DNA of 64,000 nt from positions 1 to 64,000 of the forward strand of contig ARYC01000414.1 in NCBI GenBank assembly GCA_000711775.1, given 5' to 3'. Origin of the DNA: Oxytricha trifallax (Eukaryota > Ciliophora > Spirotrichea > Sporadotrichida > Oxytrichidae). Within the stretch, counting starts at the first letter, position 1. The number at the start of each line of letters is the position of its first letter. Below, piece by piece: positions 39,985-52,512 of the stretch. The notes below the pieces were generated by a model. The model had not been told where the DNA came from. It made no database searches and worked only from the letters and a program-made list of their open reading frames with translations. The position numbers and the translations under genes are program-made.

Positions 39985-40695
39985 TCAAATGAAGTAGTTC
40001 TTTCTGTGAATAGTTGCGAAATAGTCCTTTGGGGTTCTCTGCAAAGGTGTGGCGAGTCTTTGGAATTTTTCAAATCTCACTGGGTCGTGTCTGCATTCTT
40101 CGAACAAGTTAAGTTCTGGCTCGCATACTCTCATCTGCCCGTCTAATTTGAACAGACATTCTCTGGCGTCGTTGAAGGATTCCAAGCACACTGGCTCAAA
40201 AGTTAAGCTATAAGTTAATATGATTAGAAATCTTAAGAAAAGGTTGTATTCGATGTTTATTGATTCATAATAAAGCATGAATATTGCTGAAAATGGAGAT
40301 ATTTGTTCAATCTAAGATACTTACTTCTTTGAGTGACATCTGAGGAGATCAAGAGCTTCCTTTTTAGAGTCTTTTGGGTGTCTTTGAATTGAAGCTGAGT
40401 TAGTATTTCTCTTTTCTTCAAACCTTATAATTTCCTTTCTGCATCTGTCAAAATAAAGTAATTTATAAATGCTTGACCTATTTTAACTTTTTAAAGTCAA
40501 AGTTTGCGTAGAAGAAGATTAATTGCTAAATTTAAATATTTCATTAATATTTTTATGAGTACCTCAATGCCTGGCATATCGTAGACTCTCTTTAAATCAA
40601 AGTCAACTTCTTACCCTCTATAGATTTAAATATAAAGCACTTATCTCTTACTCGTTTCTGAAGTCCTTGTCTGTGAACTTTGGTAAATTTGCCAT
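39985..40695 (-). CDS. Twin-CX9C (CHCH-like) protein
   Basis: ATG 40695 begins MANLPKFTDKDFRNE. A 34-bp intron (40618-40651) leads to VDFDLKRVYDMPG. After a further unresolved gap comes CRKEIIRFEEKR with DLLRCHSKK, then an intron from about 40333 to 40206. The last exon carries two exact C-x9-C pairs, CLESFNDAREC and CEPELNLFEEC, and ends RKNYFI at TGA 39985-39987. Twin CX9C helices are the hallmark of small disulfide-bonded proteins of the mitochondrial intermembrane space, including respiratory-chain subunits and assembly factors. Which one this is cannot be said. The gene is divergent from the coiled-coil gene 117 bp away. Confidence 0.75.
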
Positions 40696-40812
40696 AATTA
40701 TTAATTATTAATTTCAATTATAAATATTCTATATTTCAAGATTCAAGCCAGCTTCTCAAATATATTGCTGTAACTTAACTTATTTTAAATTGGAAATATT
40801 TAAATTTAAAAT

Positions 40813-43800
40813 ATGAAAAAATCATCAGGTCTAAACTCATCTCAAAACTAAATAATACACTCGATGAAACAGCATTAAATAGGGAAAGGGAATTTGATGA
40901 ATCCATTAATAATGCCATCATAGTAAAATTATCATTCTGCTAATGAGATACATTATTAATAAACGAAAAATGGAATTAATCAGAATCAAAATTTGTAATA
41001 TAGAGTAAATGAACAAGTTTTTATAAAATAATGAAATTATTAATAATCCTTAATTAATGGAAAATTTAGTTATAAATATTGTTATTTAATAAAAAATAAT
41101 CTCTATATAATGCACTTCTAATTTTATTAAAAGTTGAGAATCGACAAATCATAAAGTAAACTGCATTAGAAGGAAATATGACTCGTCATTCTCGATAGCA
41201 ATCCCCTCTCTTGAATGAGTACACTCCTTCAAATACTAAAAATCATAATAAAAGTTTCAATTCACTACTTGGTTCAAATCAACAATCTTATAGAAGAGGG
41301 GAAAGCTAAGGGGATACCAAAAATAAGTTCAAAAGAATGAAAGAAAATGAGCATTAAGGTTCAAATTAAAATTAGATCAGCTTTCACAACTAGCAGGATG
41401 CTGTAAAGTATCAAACATAGAAAGAGCAGGTCAAATACATATTTTAGTTATTCTATTCTTATGTTGTATTATTGAAGCAAAATTTATGTTACCTGAAATG
41501 TTAATTTAGATTAAAAAATATTTTATTAAAGTCAACAATTCTTTTTAAAAGAATAGCAAATTCAAAGAGTTAAGTTAATAGGTAGCTCCTAGAGGACAAA
41601 GAAATTAGTCTCTTAATTAATAAAATCAATAAATGAGTACATCCAGTTCTATAGCTACTTAAAATGAAAAATTTAACTCATAAAATCAAGTAATTCATGT
41701 TGGTCCCATCAAGACTTCAGGGATGGCATAAAACCTAACAGGTTCTAATCTATCAACAATGAGGAACGCTAATTAGTACATGAACTATATCAGTAACGTT
41801 AATCACAAATCGCCATCAACAGTTAAGATGGGATAAAACTTGAATTCCAGCAATTAGAGATAGCAAATCTAAGAGTACTAAGGTGATTAAGAATCAGTGC
41901 TCGTATAATAAGTTCACTAAGATATGGGAATTCTTAATGGAAATAGCACATTAACAGATATTTCAAATATAAATAATGCTTCCAATAACTACTCTTGCAT
42001 AATCATGAGAAGTAATGAAAAACAAGGCAAAGTTCAAAATTAAAATTACCTTTCCAACATTATGAATTCTTCTTCAGCTAATCAAAAAGAAAATTACCTG
42101 ACTAACAGCTCATTTATGGTTGCTCCAAATTAGTTCAATCAAAGATTAGATGAATTAGAGGCAGATGCTCATGCTTTATAAAGATCAATGTTAGATACTT
42201 CTCACTTATCTAATTCAGGTATTGCAAATTCTACAAACCATTAATCTTTTGAAAAGAGTGCTCATAAAGATTATAAGACTTGCAAGAAGCAATTGTAAAA
42301 GCTTCAGAGCAAATATTAACAAATAATTAAAGAGCACTCAACTTTCTAGCATGATAATTAGCTAAAGGAATTGTAAATTTAGAGACTTCTAAAGGAAGTG
42401 AAGGATTTAAAAGAAGACTCGAACTCTAAAGATTATAAGCTTAAGCAACTCCGTTATGAAAATGATAGACTTTTCAATGAGTGTTCAACCCTCAAAAACA
42501 TTCAAGCTATGTAGGTAAACCAACTATCTCAAAATTCTCATTTGACTTCAGTATAAAATCATAATGCTGGCTAAGAAACCTAGCAGCATTTTGATTTAGA
42601 ATCAGAAAATTTAAGGAAAAAGGTAAAAAGACTCACTGGAGAGATGGATGTAATGGAGACCTATTTCGATAGTTTATCTGCACTCATTAAGTAACAGATC
42701 ACTTAACCAGAAAGCTTATCAGCACTTTAGAAAGTCTTTCGAAGTTTACAAGACTCGATTGATTTTGTCAAGGAACTTTTCTCAAGCTCTAAACTAAATG
42801 TCACCTAAGGGAAAAGAGTACAGAGAAAGATAAGATATGAGAAGTTAAAAACTGAATTTTAGCAATTAATAATCTAATTAGCTTAGTCTACTCAACTTAT
42901 CGAAAAAGAAAATAATATGAGGAGGAATAAGAGTTCTTAAAGAGAGTCAACTCATTATAAGTCATAAATTGAATAACTTCAAAGTTAAATTAAAAATTTG
43001 AAGGTCGAACATTAAAAGAGGGTTGATTAATACTTTTATAATTTAAGTTTCTATACAAGGAGCAAGTTAAAAGAATGAGAGAAAATACAGATCTATTCAA
43101 AGAAAATATGAAGAGTCTTAAGTAACAAAATGAAGACCTTCAATCAAAGTTGAAAAATGGAGATCAAAACTAACTTGAGAATTAGTAGTTTGAGCAGCTT
43201 TTTACAGGATTGAAATAGGATAATGATAAGCTTGTAGAAGAATTAAAAAGAATTTAAGATGAAAACAAATAGATTCAAAATTTGATAGCTGTTAGCAAGG
43301 AAACCATACAATAGTAAAATGGTGTAATTACAGGATTACAGAGTGTAATAGAAAAATCTTAGAACTAAATAAAACCTTAAGCACCACCTACCCCTTAAAT
43401 AATTCCATTTATTGATATAAGTCGAAATGATAACTCCATGTTTTAAACAAATAAATACCCTTCAGGTTAAATAATATCTTCAGTTAAAGATTCGGCTAGA
43501 ATTCCTGCTATAACAATGAGTCAAGAAAGAAGTAAAAGTGTGGGATCAAGTGTGGAATAAATCAAACAAAGAAATAGATAATAAAATTAAATCATTCAAC
43601 ATTAAATTCTAACATAGTAACAGTCGAAGCAATCATTGCTGAATGAATAATTAAAACTATAAATGAATTTAACAAAGCCAATTTTACTTCATTAATCAGC
43701 TATTTTTCCTTAAAACTCCTTGAGTTAAAACTTGAAACTTAATAATCATGATTAGAGTGTTCTTAGTGAAATCAACTTGCTCCCTATTAGCCCAGAGTAT

Positions 43801-44634
43801 TAACAAGTAAATCATAATTTTAACATTTAAAATTATCCAGCTTAAAACAATATGAACAGATCTCTCTCAAATCTATCCTTGAAAAGTGCGTAAAATAGAG
43901 GGTAAATAAGGCAACAATATATTTAAATAAAAAACCAGCCATCATTATTATATTTTTTCGTTGATGCCTAAGTAAATACATACTCAAGAAGATGCCGAAG
44001 ATAAGGAGATTCTAAACTATATACATTATTTATAATTCTGAGAAGCAGATCAGCGAATAATGTGTCCATGAATTGTGGGCCACACAACTAACTAGATAGA
44101 AGTGCACTAATGAATGATTCAAGCTTCATGATGAACGTATAGGATTAAAGTGTGTTTAATGACTCATTCATTCGATATTTAACAGCTGAACAAAAACTTA
44201 ATCATACCAATATACTCCAAAATCTCCAAGAATCCGAGATTGAGCACTAAAATCAGAGTTCTGTAGATATTCTGAACCAAAATTAGTAGCAACTAGATAG
44301 GAGAATAGCTCAAGATAAAAGTATTAAATCTTAAAGAAGTTTTCACAATTATCATCATGATTACAGTGGCCAAGCAAACGACTCTTAAAACATAACACCA
44401 GTTGCACTTTAAAGAATTCAGCAATAGGCTTAAGTTTAGCACAATAACAATATTAATAATTCATAGATTGAAGGATGCATGAGTATTGGAGTTAATAACG
44501 GAACCAGTCCTATGACAGCAAGATTCAGCTCATTCCAAAATTAAATGCAAAAGTAGCAAATAGTCTTTAATAATAATGATATCAGTAGACTACACATAAA
44601 AGAAAACACTAAGAGTATCTTAGGATTGATATGA
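40813..44634 (+). CDS. Large Gln/Asn-rich coiled-coil protein
   Basis: ATG 40813 begins MKKSSGLNSSQNQ. The protein is Gln, Asn and Ser-rich, with a central coiled coil (about 42.2-43.3 kb; for example QLKELQIQRLLKEVKDLKED and ENLRKKVKRLTGEM) and a long low-complexity tail ending SILGLI at TGA 44632-44634. Inserts that change the frame lie near 41050-41170, 41440-41590, 43020-43050 and 43930-44050; I did not settle their boundaries. The stop lies 65 bp from the stop of convergent ARMC9. No family was recognised. It may be a scaffold or centrosome/basal-body type protein, but nothing in the sequence proves it. Confidence 0.68.
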
Positions 44635-44698
44635 AAATATTAATAACACTATAGATAAAAATATATAAATGAAATGAGAAAATTCATGAATACTTATG

Positions 44699-47600
44699 TC
44701 ACTAATGAAACTGATTTTGCTATACACCATTATTATTTCTTTGTTATTACATTTGCCCACCTCCCATATTCTATGGTTAGATTCTTTTCTTAACTTAAGG
44801 CAGTTTTTATCTCTGACTTCCGTCTGGAGGAGACCTTGGTAGCTTTTCTTTGCTGATAAATGCTTCTTTAAATTCCTTAATTTCCTCATCCTAATAATTA
44901 AGTTATATGACCTAAGGAAAAAACTTACAGTAACTTCAACGTTTACGTTTTTCTTTTTAATTATAGGCAAAAATGAAGCTTCCTAATCTTATCCACCTCC
45001 GTCATTACTTTATAGGTTTCTCATGCTTTATTATTGTCTTTCATTTCCAAATGGCGTCCTAGGCAACTTAGGTCTGTGTTTTAATTCTGATGGTAAATTT
45101 CTTCCCTCGTCTGGTTATTCTTAATCATCTTACTACAAAATTTACTAACCACCTCCGCCGTAGTCATAGTTTTCTTGCATATTTATCATGCTCTCTTGCA
45201 TTTTGTTGTTCGTTATTTGTGAAGTATTAGTAGAATGCTGCTATCTCATAGCTTATGCAGACTTAATTGGAGTAACTGGTCTCATTAAAGGCCTTCCATC
45301 TTGAGTGACTCTCGTCTGATTAGAGTATGGACTATGAATATTGTTATGACTTGCGTTTGCCATGACCATGCTGCCCTCTTTCTATTGATATTACTGCATT
45401 CTTCTCTGTCTGTCTTTTTCAATCATCATCTGTACACTTCTGATTTGCTACTATTGTTCCTCTTATGTTCCAATGAATTCATTTACAAGTAGATCCTCAC
45501 CCAATAGTATGCCTCTCTCATCGATTATATCGTTGAACTCTCCATCATCTTCATCGATCATATCGTCTTCCTCGTCTTCTTCATCATCGTCGTCATCATC
45601 CTCGTCATACTCTTCATCATCCTGCTCGTTTGGATTCAGACTCTCTGTTTCTTCATTTCCATTGTTGTCTTGATTACCTTGAGGATTAAGCTGGTTGAGA
45701 ATGTACTGAATCTATCTCTGAAATTGCTCATCGCTTTGATCCATTAGATAACTTAGTATCTCAACCATCCCTTATATAAATAAGCAATATGATTAAACCT
45801 AGCTCTTTGGCTTCTTCTCGTAGTTTCTCCCTTGTGAATATAGAATACAAGGTGCCATTTACATAAGTTCTAACTTGTATGTTTTCATGCTCCACCAGTT
45901 CACTGAGAACATTAAGCAGTTTAAGATTTGGGTCTTCAATTTTATCTTTACCTGCACTCCTGAGTGACAAGTTCATGAGTAATGCTGTAGCATATTCTAT
46001 ACTATAGTCAGAGAGCTGTTCCCCTTGATTCTTGAGAACATTAGCAACCCATTTAATCATGTCAAGTTGAATCATGATGTTTTGAGGTTTCTTCCTCAGT
46101 GAGAATTTTTAGAGTGTCCCTAAAGCACTTTATCTCAAACTTGAATCTTATTGCTCGGAATGCAATATATTTACAAGCACCTAAACTAAGTCTGGCTTTT
46201 GCAGTAGGTATGATCTGCCCTAAGATTCGTTTGCTAAAGCATTTAAATAACTTCACTTATGAGTTTTATGAATGAAAAACATTTTTTAATGATATATATA
46301 CGGTTGTGTTGTGAGCTTAATTGCTCATTTATAATATTCAAAAAAATGTTAGATATTTTTTCTTGATTGATAAAAGTCATAGTATATTCAATAACTCTTT
46401 TGGAGCACTACATTAATCTATCAAGAACTCTGTAGCTCTAATCAATTTGGTTTTCCTTACTAGAACATCCAAGCAGATCAAAATGCATATACAAAAAAAT
46501 GATTTTCTTGACAAGCGACTTTCTTTTGCCCTTTGTCAAACGCCATCTTAATGCTTGGAGAGTAGCACAAATCTTCAGCTCATCATTTGAGGTCATTAGG
46601 AAATGCTTTATTTTCTAAAAGTTAAGTGGTGCCAAATCTTACAGATTCATCAACCCTATGTTTTATTGCTATTGCTATTATTACTGAAGCAACAAGGCTC
46701 CAGGGTGATGCTAGTATTGCCCTTAATTTTAATTCTAAAATCTGTTATTAAGTTAGCGATTTACTGGTTCACCTTCCTCATCGAAGGATTGATTCATTTA
46801 CTATTATTACTGTTGTCGTAACGCCATTTAATTGTTATTTTAGTAGCCGTATTACTGTTATTAGCTTCCTGCACTCATAACCTAATTTTGAGACATCATT
46901 TGTTGCTACTATTGCATACCTTCCACAAATGACCTTTTATTCATTGAAATTCCATGCTTTTTCTCAAGCTCATCACTATTGTTATTTAAAAATGCTTCAA
47001 ATCTAGCCATTTTGTCTTTGATTGGTATTAATGAAATCTTATTTAGTGTAAATTTAGCTCCCATTGATTCTAAACTGAATCGTAGCTCCTTCGAAATGTT
47101 CAAAATTTCCTTAGAAAAATTAGTCCATTTACTTTATGAATCAATGAGAGTTTGCTTTGTATATTCTTCTTTCTTTTACAAGACTATGTAATGTTTCTGT
47201 AGCATTAAAAGTCTTTCTTTGAGATCCTCAGCTTCTGGAGATGCTCCTAAACCTTATAAGTCCCCTTTTGGATTGCCACCCACTCTTTTTTTGAAATTTG
47301 CATACCAATGAAAGAGTTGTGGAGAAGATAATTTGGGAAGGTTTTAAGTTAAGAACTCCTTAAGCTTATTTCTTAGATCATTAGCCCATTTTTTAGAACA
47401 TAATCCTTTAAAAATCGGGTGATCTAAAGGATTTGTTACATAAGGCAATGCGTAGAATTATAAGAATTCGGAAGTTTTAGAAAGTTCTTGACCTTTAGTG
47501 TCTAAGAAATTTTTGAATGCGTTTAGTTCTCTCTAAAGCTCTTTTTATTAATTCCCAGCAGATGGATTTATTGGATGAACTGGAAATATGGCGAAGTATA

Positions 47601-48131
47601 TATGAAGATAAAACTCAAGTTTTTAGCAAATCACGTCGTTTTACTTCAATTATAATGGAACGAACCTGTTCCAAGAAATAAAGAAGTGCTCTCTTTTTCC
47701 TAAACTGAATGCCTGCAATATATTTCTTTAAAAACTAAATGAATTTACATTAATCATATAATTGATTCCAGTGTTTTCATCTAAAACTAGATTTTTCTGC
47801 ATACTTGTCTTTTAATTACTCAACTCATCCTATATTTAAAAATTAGAAACATGAATTGACTCTCAATTAAGGCATCATTACTTGAAATTAATCAACGGTT
47901 TTCATAAATCCGTATTTTAGAAGGTAAACTGTGCTTTAAAATATAAGAATAATGCCTATTAAATTATAAAAATCTTTACTCCAATACACCAGCATTGATA
48001 TTTTTCTGTGCAGTAGTAAAATTATCAACACTTGGTTTTTAATCTACCAAATTATTTTGGTGAATATTACTGTGCGCTTGACTATGCGATTGATTTCTTC
48101 CTCCTTGATAATTCTTTGCTAAACTGTTCAT
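44699..48131 (-). CDS. ARMC9: ARMC9 homologue (LisH/armadillo basal-body protein)
   Basis: Several blocks match animal ARMC9 in order. The N-terminal region contains QKLEFYLHIYFAIF. The armadillo part contains MIKWVANVLKNQG, SIEYATALLMNLSLRSAGK, YVNGTLYSIF and LREEAKELG. Next come a very acidic Asp/Glu stretch (about 45540-45640) and LGEDLLVNEF, which resembles the conserved motif after the acidic region in ARMC9. The C-terminal tail is Lys/Pro/Gln-rich and ends VQQNQFHQ at TGA 44699-44701. The start is ATG 48131. Non-coding inserts are visible near 47830-47990 and 46260-46330. ARMC9 localises to the basal body and ciliary base in animals and Tetrahymena and is a Joubert syndrome gene. Confidence 0.9.
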
Positions 48132-48331
48132 TTCTTTGTATTCTCAATTAAATAATCAATTATAATTATAAAATCACAAATATAAAACTATAACTGATAA
48201 ACAAGAAAGTAAATTTCAGATAAAATTCAATCAGACAAAGAAATCAAATAAATGAGATATATTTATACAAATCTTAGAAAAAGTTGAAGCAAAGATTTTT
48301 AATTATAAATCTCTATAGATTTCGAAAAACC

Positions 48332-48695
48332 TCATGATTGTTATTCTTGTTTTATTTGTTAAAGCTACTCCATATATTTTTATTCATTAATTTCTTTAAA
48401 TTTTCTTACTATACATGCTCCAATATCTTCATACAAATTCTAAAATTGTGATTGAATAATTATTTATAATGAGTAGAGACATTAAAATACAAAGAAAAGT
48501 ATAAGTGTGATTACTCTTATCTTACCTCACATTTCCTTTCATCGCCTGTAATTCCGTGTTCACTTAAACAATTTTTCAAAGTTCTATATTCCTGATGACA
48601 TCCATATTTTCCAATATAAGTGTATTCTTCGCTTTGATCTAAATGTAATTTATAAAGTAAAAAATAAAGCTACTTCTGATAATCTACGGTTCCAT
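48332..48695 (-). CDS. Small twin-CX9C (CHCH) protein, 80 residues
   Basis: Three short exons are joined by introns 48639-48673 (35 bp) and 48440-48525 (86 bp), both with GT..AG ends. The product starts MEPQIIRNQSEEYTY and contains CHQEYRTLKNC and CENLYEDIGAC, both exact C-x9-C motifs, as in CMC1/CMC2-like and COX-assembly proteins of the mitochondrial intermembrane space. It ends QIKQEQQS at TGA 48332-48334. The spliced length is 243 nt, in frame throughout. The gene is too short and too fragmented for simple ORF calling. It is tucked between ARMC9 and the next gene, with only 48 bp to the latter's start. Confidence 0.8.
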
Positions 48696-48743
48696 TAAAT
48701 TTTATATTTATATTACTTTAGATTGAATCACCTTTGTTACATA

Positions 48744-49562
48744 ATGGTTATGCATTATAGTATCTTAGGCGAGATCTCTGATATAGATCAAGAAATAGTG
48801 GCTTTACAAAGTACACTCTTAAATGTTTATGGAAACAACTTATCCAACAGTAATATAGACAATTCTCTGAAGTAAAAGAACCTTCAAAAATAAGCAAATG
48901 AGACTAATATGCAGCCCATGCAAATGCTGTCGAACAACATGAGTTACATGAATGATGTTTCATAGAATATGATATCAGACACAAATTTGTTAGATGAATC
49001 TAATCAGCAGCACTAGTTCTTACTTTAAAGTTAGCTCAGCCAGAATAACAATCAAGAGCATTAGAACTTGAACTCGTTCTAAAATTTCCAAAACTAGCAC
49101 TTAACACATGCAAATTAGTTAAGTTCTACCAAGCAACTGACAGGGCTTAGTTTAGGTGGCCTGATGACATCCAGCGCTTAGTAAAGATACAACGCAGAGG
49201 ATATTTGCTAGTAGACTACAACTGTGAATGGCCTTCTTTTCAATGATTTGAATATGAACAGCACTGTTTAACAGTAAAATATTCATGCAATCTAAAGGAC
49301 CATTGATTTCGAAGGTAATTAAACTTAAGATAGCATAAAAAGCAACAGTAGATATGGGATGATGAGTGCTAATACCTATAAATAGGGCAATAATAACGCA
49401 ACTTAAAATTTACAAAACAGCTATTTAGTAGGGTAGAATGTCAATGACTTCTCATTAATAGATGAGTACATCTATGAGAATTAAGATCAGAGAAATGATG
49501 GATGCAGCATAATATAATTCCAAAATGAAGAAGAAGCAGATAATAGCTAACTATAGTAATGA
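48744..49562 (+). CDS. Hypothetical Gln/Asn-rich protein, 272 residues
   Basis: An uninterrupted frame runs from ATG 48744 to TGA 49560-49562, full of TAA/TAG Gln codons. The N-terminus (YSILGEISDIDQEIVALQ) looks helical. The rest is Asn/Gln/Ser/Met-rich low complexity, with a Leu/Gly patch (TGLSLGGLMTSS) and an acidic end (EEEADNSQLQQ). No domain was recognised. An ATG two codons downstream is an alternative start. It is divergent from the small CX9C gene and convergent with the RING gene 98 bp away. Confidence 0.75.
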
Positions 49563-49660
49563 ATAAAATTGAGTAGAAATGTTTTAACTTAATTATTTAC
49601 GTTTAATACCTTCTTTTTTTATGTATTATAATTTAAGGTGAGTTTAATTTGTACTTGAAA

Positions 49661-51175
49661 TCAACTAAAAAGTCCACATTGATTTAGAAAGTATACATCA
49701 TCTGAGATATCTTATCTGCAAAAAGGACAATGCGAATGATTTTTAAGCCATTTATTCCAGCACTCATAGCATCCATTATGACTACAGGGTGCCCTCAATA
49801 GCCTTGGATTTTTCTCATAGCACAGCTTACAGGTTTTATTTTGCAATAAAATCGAATCTTCGAGGTCAATATTATTTAAAAGCTCTATCTCATCTTCATT
49901 ATCAGGGTTGAACTATTTATTAGTGTTGAGGTTATCAACTGGTGTCTAGAATTCCTGAATCTCATTACCATCAGTTATTTTATTTGTATTTGGCTATTTA
50001 TTTTCTTCAAGTAAAATAGTATCTTAATTCTCTTCCCCAAACGATATATTACTCAAAGGTATATTAGGCTAAAAACTTCTTTACTCTAAAACATCAAACT
50101 CTTAATTCAACTCTTCATCAGAAGATTTATCAAGATCAATATATTATCGCTTCTAACAATAATACCTCTTATTTTTCTGGTATTATTTACTTAATGTCTT
50201 AGTTTTATTCAAAGTCTTAGATTAATTTATAAATAAGACACTTTCATCATCTAACTGGAAATTTCTTGATATATTTTCAAATCCAAATTAAGTATAATGC
50301 TTTTTATTCTTTTATTTGGGAAGAATTTTTTTAAGGATTTCTTAAGATAGGATATTTTGCACATTGTTAGATTACTCAGGAACTTCTTAATCATTGTTCA
50401 ATAAATCTTCCATATAATCATCAAAACTTTCATCGATATTTTAGCTTGTTTGTTATTATTAGGCATCGATTTCTCTCTGCAGCTAGTCAACTATAAATTA
50501 TGAATTACTTTACAGAGCAAGAACTTAATCATTCTAGTGCTAGTTTATAACATTTTACTATGCCTAATCTGCCATATCGATTTGTTACGATTCTATGCTA
50601 TCTAATTGACTAAGAACTACTTAACTGTTGAGGTTTGTTACATTTGACACCAGACTTACTTAAGCCCTCTCAATTAAGTTTTACTGATCTTATTCTTGTG
50701 AAGAATCATCGATTACTTAAGCCTCAATTTCAATCATTCGAGAACTTCTCTATTAATTACCATTTTCTACTATTCCATTACTGGAGTCACTTATATTTTA
50801 CTAACTGTATTCGTTATCATCAGTTAAATCTACAATTTCAACGTCTTCTTTGTTACTTTATTACTAGTTTGATTTTTTTATATGCTCTTTTTATGTTCAA
50901 GATATTTGATTTTAAATCATGTTATGCGGGTTGGTCTATTAACTAATTCTCTCTTAGCTATTTATCTAATTTATTTATTCGTTATTTATTCTCTCATCAT
51001 TATTTGTGCTATTTCTCAAGTTGCTAGTTTGTGATACCTTAATTTTGGCTGATATTTAGTAAATTCCATTTTGAGTCTTAAATCTAAATTTCTTGTTAGA
51101 TCTAGAGATTTGATCTATATTGCATATTATGAAGCCTGCTTAGTTGTTTTAAACTTTAGTCATTCGAACTTTCAT
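49661..51175 (-). CDS. RING-finger protein, 497 residues
   Basis: From ATG 51175, after removing the 21-bp IES at 50889-50909, one frame reaches TGA 49661-49663. The first 430 residues are Gln/Asn/Ser-rich and disordered-looking. The C-terminus holds a compact RING-type finger: CKLC, then PCSHNGCYECW, then HCPFCR, the ligand order of a RING-HC domain with short loops, followed by about 15 residues. RING domains usually act as E3 ubiquitin ligases by recruiting E2 enzymes; the target is unknown. Confidence 0.83.
50889..50909. other. IES, 21 bp, pointer TTTTA
   Basis: TTTTA at 50889-50893 recurs at 50910-50914. The insert is a multiple of three and carries the only in-frame TGA of the RING gene. 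Removing it joins PHNMIQ to KEHIKKSNQQQ. Confidence 0.75.
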
Positions 51176-51867
51176 CAAAGATATAATTTATCGAAATTGT
51201 AATTTTGTTACTGAATAGTGTATATGAAGTGGAAGAGAGGGAATAAGTGTAAAATTAAATATTTAAAAGAAATATATTAATATAGGAAAATATTGATTTT
51301 TAAATATTTAAAACACTCACTGATAAATAACTTGATGTGAAATAATAAAATACTTATACATAAAAATTAAATCAAAAAGATTAAATATAAAATCAATCAT
51401 ATTCATAAAGATTATAAATAATTTTATGGATAAATGAAATTATAAAATAAGTTAATAAAAATAACTTTAAAATTCTGAATGAATATTTCACTGCCTTCAT
51501 TAAACTAAAACATTTAGATTTCTTTAATAAAAACTACAATTAATATTTGAGATAATATTTATAATTTAGTCTTAAAGAGTTTTAAATTTACATTTTTCCT
51601 ATATAATATTTACAATATACTCATTTGTAAATTCTATGTTAATTAACAAATTATCTAAAAATATTTCTTTTTAATTATAGGATTACTTATAAACAGGCCA
51701 CCTATCATAAAATCATAATTTGTTAAAATTTACATTAGTAATTTTAATTATTTTTAATCTGGAATATATATATATATATATATATTAATCAAAAATATAG
51801 TATTCATTTAAACTATGTTTAAAAAATTAAGACTGTATAAACCTTTTAATTAAATTATTTTAATTTA
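51176..51867. other. AT-rich non-coding region with a (TA)10 tract
   Basis: No credible coding frame was seen. It includes a pure TA dinucleotide run at 51765-51784 and many A/T homopolymers. It presumably contains the RING gene promoter. Confidence 0.5.
51765..51784. repeat. (TA)10 microsatellite
   Basis: Twenty bases of uninterrupted TA lie in non-coding sequence. Confidence 0.9.
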
Positions 51868-52170
51868 ATTGAGTATATATTCATGCCTTATAGATGGAAT
51901 TAAGTCTGATACTTTTCTCTGAATCTTTTTATAAATATTATTTGGGCATATTTTTGTCTTGTTTTTAGACACAGTCGCTGCATTCCAAATAAATATCTGG
52001 AATTTATTAAAGTCCTCCACATCCAGAGTGATATCTGTTGATATTGCACATACTACAAACTATTACCATTTCTTTTTTATTCTCTTAGTTGCAAAAGTAG
52101 CATGCTTTTTTTCTCTCTATTTTTCAGTCCAAAATTTTTACTTTGTATATTCATTAATTTTTTCACTCAT
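51868..52170 (-). CDS. Possible small Lys-rich protein or exon
   Basis: ATG 52170 opens a 101-codon frame with protein-like composition: MSEKINEYTKQKFW, a basic helix-like segment (TKRIKKKWQQF), then DVEDFNKFQIFIWNA and a further Lys-rich stretch ending near HEYILN. Composition collapses to A/T-rich codons after 51868 and no nearby TGA follows in that frame, so an intron or IES probably follows. No family was recognised. The opposite-strand frame over the same bases is hydrophobic and looks like its shadow. Confidence 0.45.
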
Positions 52171-52512
52171 GTTAGTTTTATACAAAGAGTTTTGATGTTA
52201 TCAAGTTATTTAATTAATATATTATTGAAACAATAGGAAATTTAAATATTCAAATATATATATTACATTCATTTTTCATTCAATAGAAAAATTCATTATA
52301 GCTTTTCAAGAAAAACTTAATGTTTAGAATATCAATATTTGTTTTAAATCTAAGAATTTATATAATTTTAATTTATTTATGTCCTACAAACACATTTAAA
52401 TTTAGATAGTAGTCATATTTAATTTTCATATAATAAACTTTCCTAATTTAATTTAATTGTTACATGTTTATAGAGAATTTTCCAATCAATCGTTCTATAT
52501 ATAAGATTATCA
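52171..52512. other. AT-rich intergenic spacer
   Basis: About 340 bp of A/T-rich sequence lie upstream of the small open frame and downstream of the membrane-protein gene. Nothing further was recognised. Confidence 0.45.

Noticed and set aside
45473-45673. Poly-serine open frame on the plus strand
   Set aside because: It is the antisense shadow of the Asp/Glu-rich stretch of ARMC9, which has clear homology on the minus strand.
51959-52195. Hydrophobic plus-strand frame (possible membrane protein)
   Set aside because: The complementary frame reads as a polar Lys-rich protein with an ATG; the hydrophobic frame is typical of the antisense of Lys/Glu codons.
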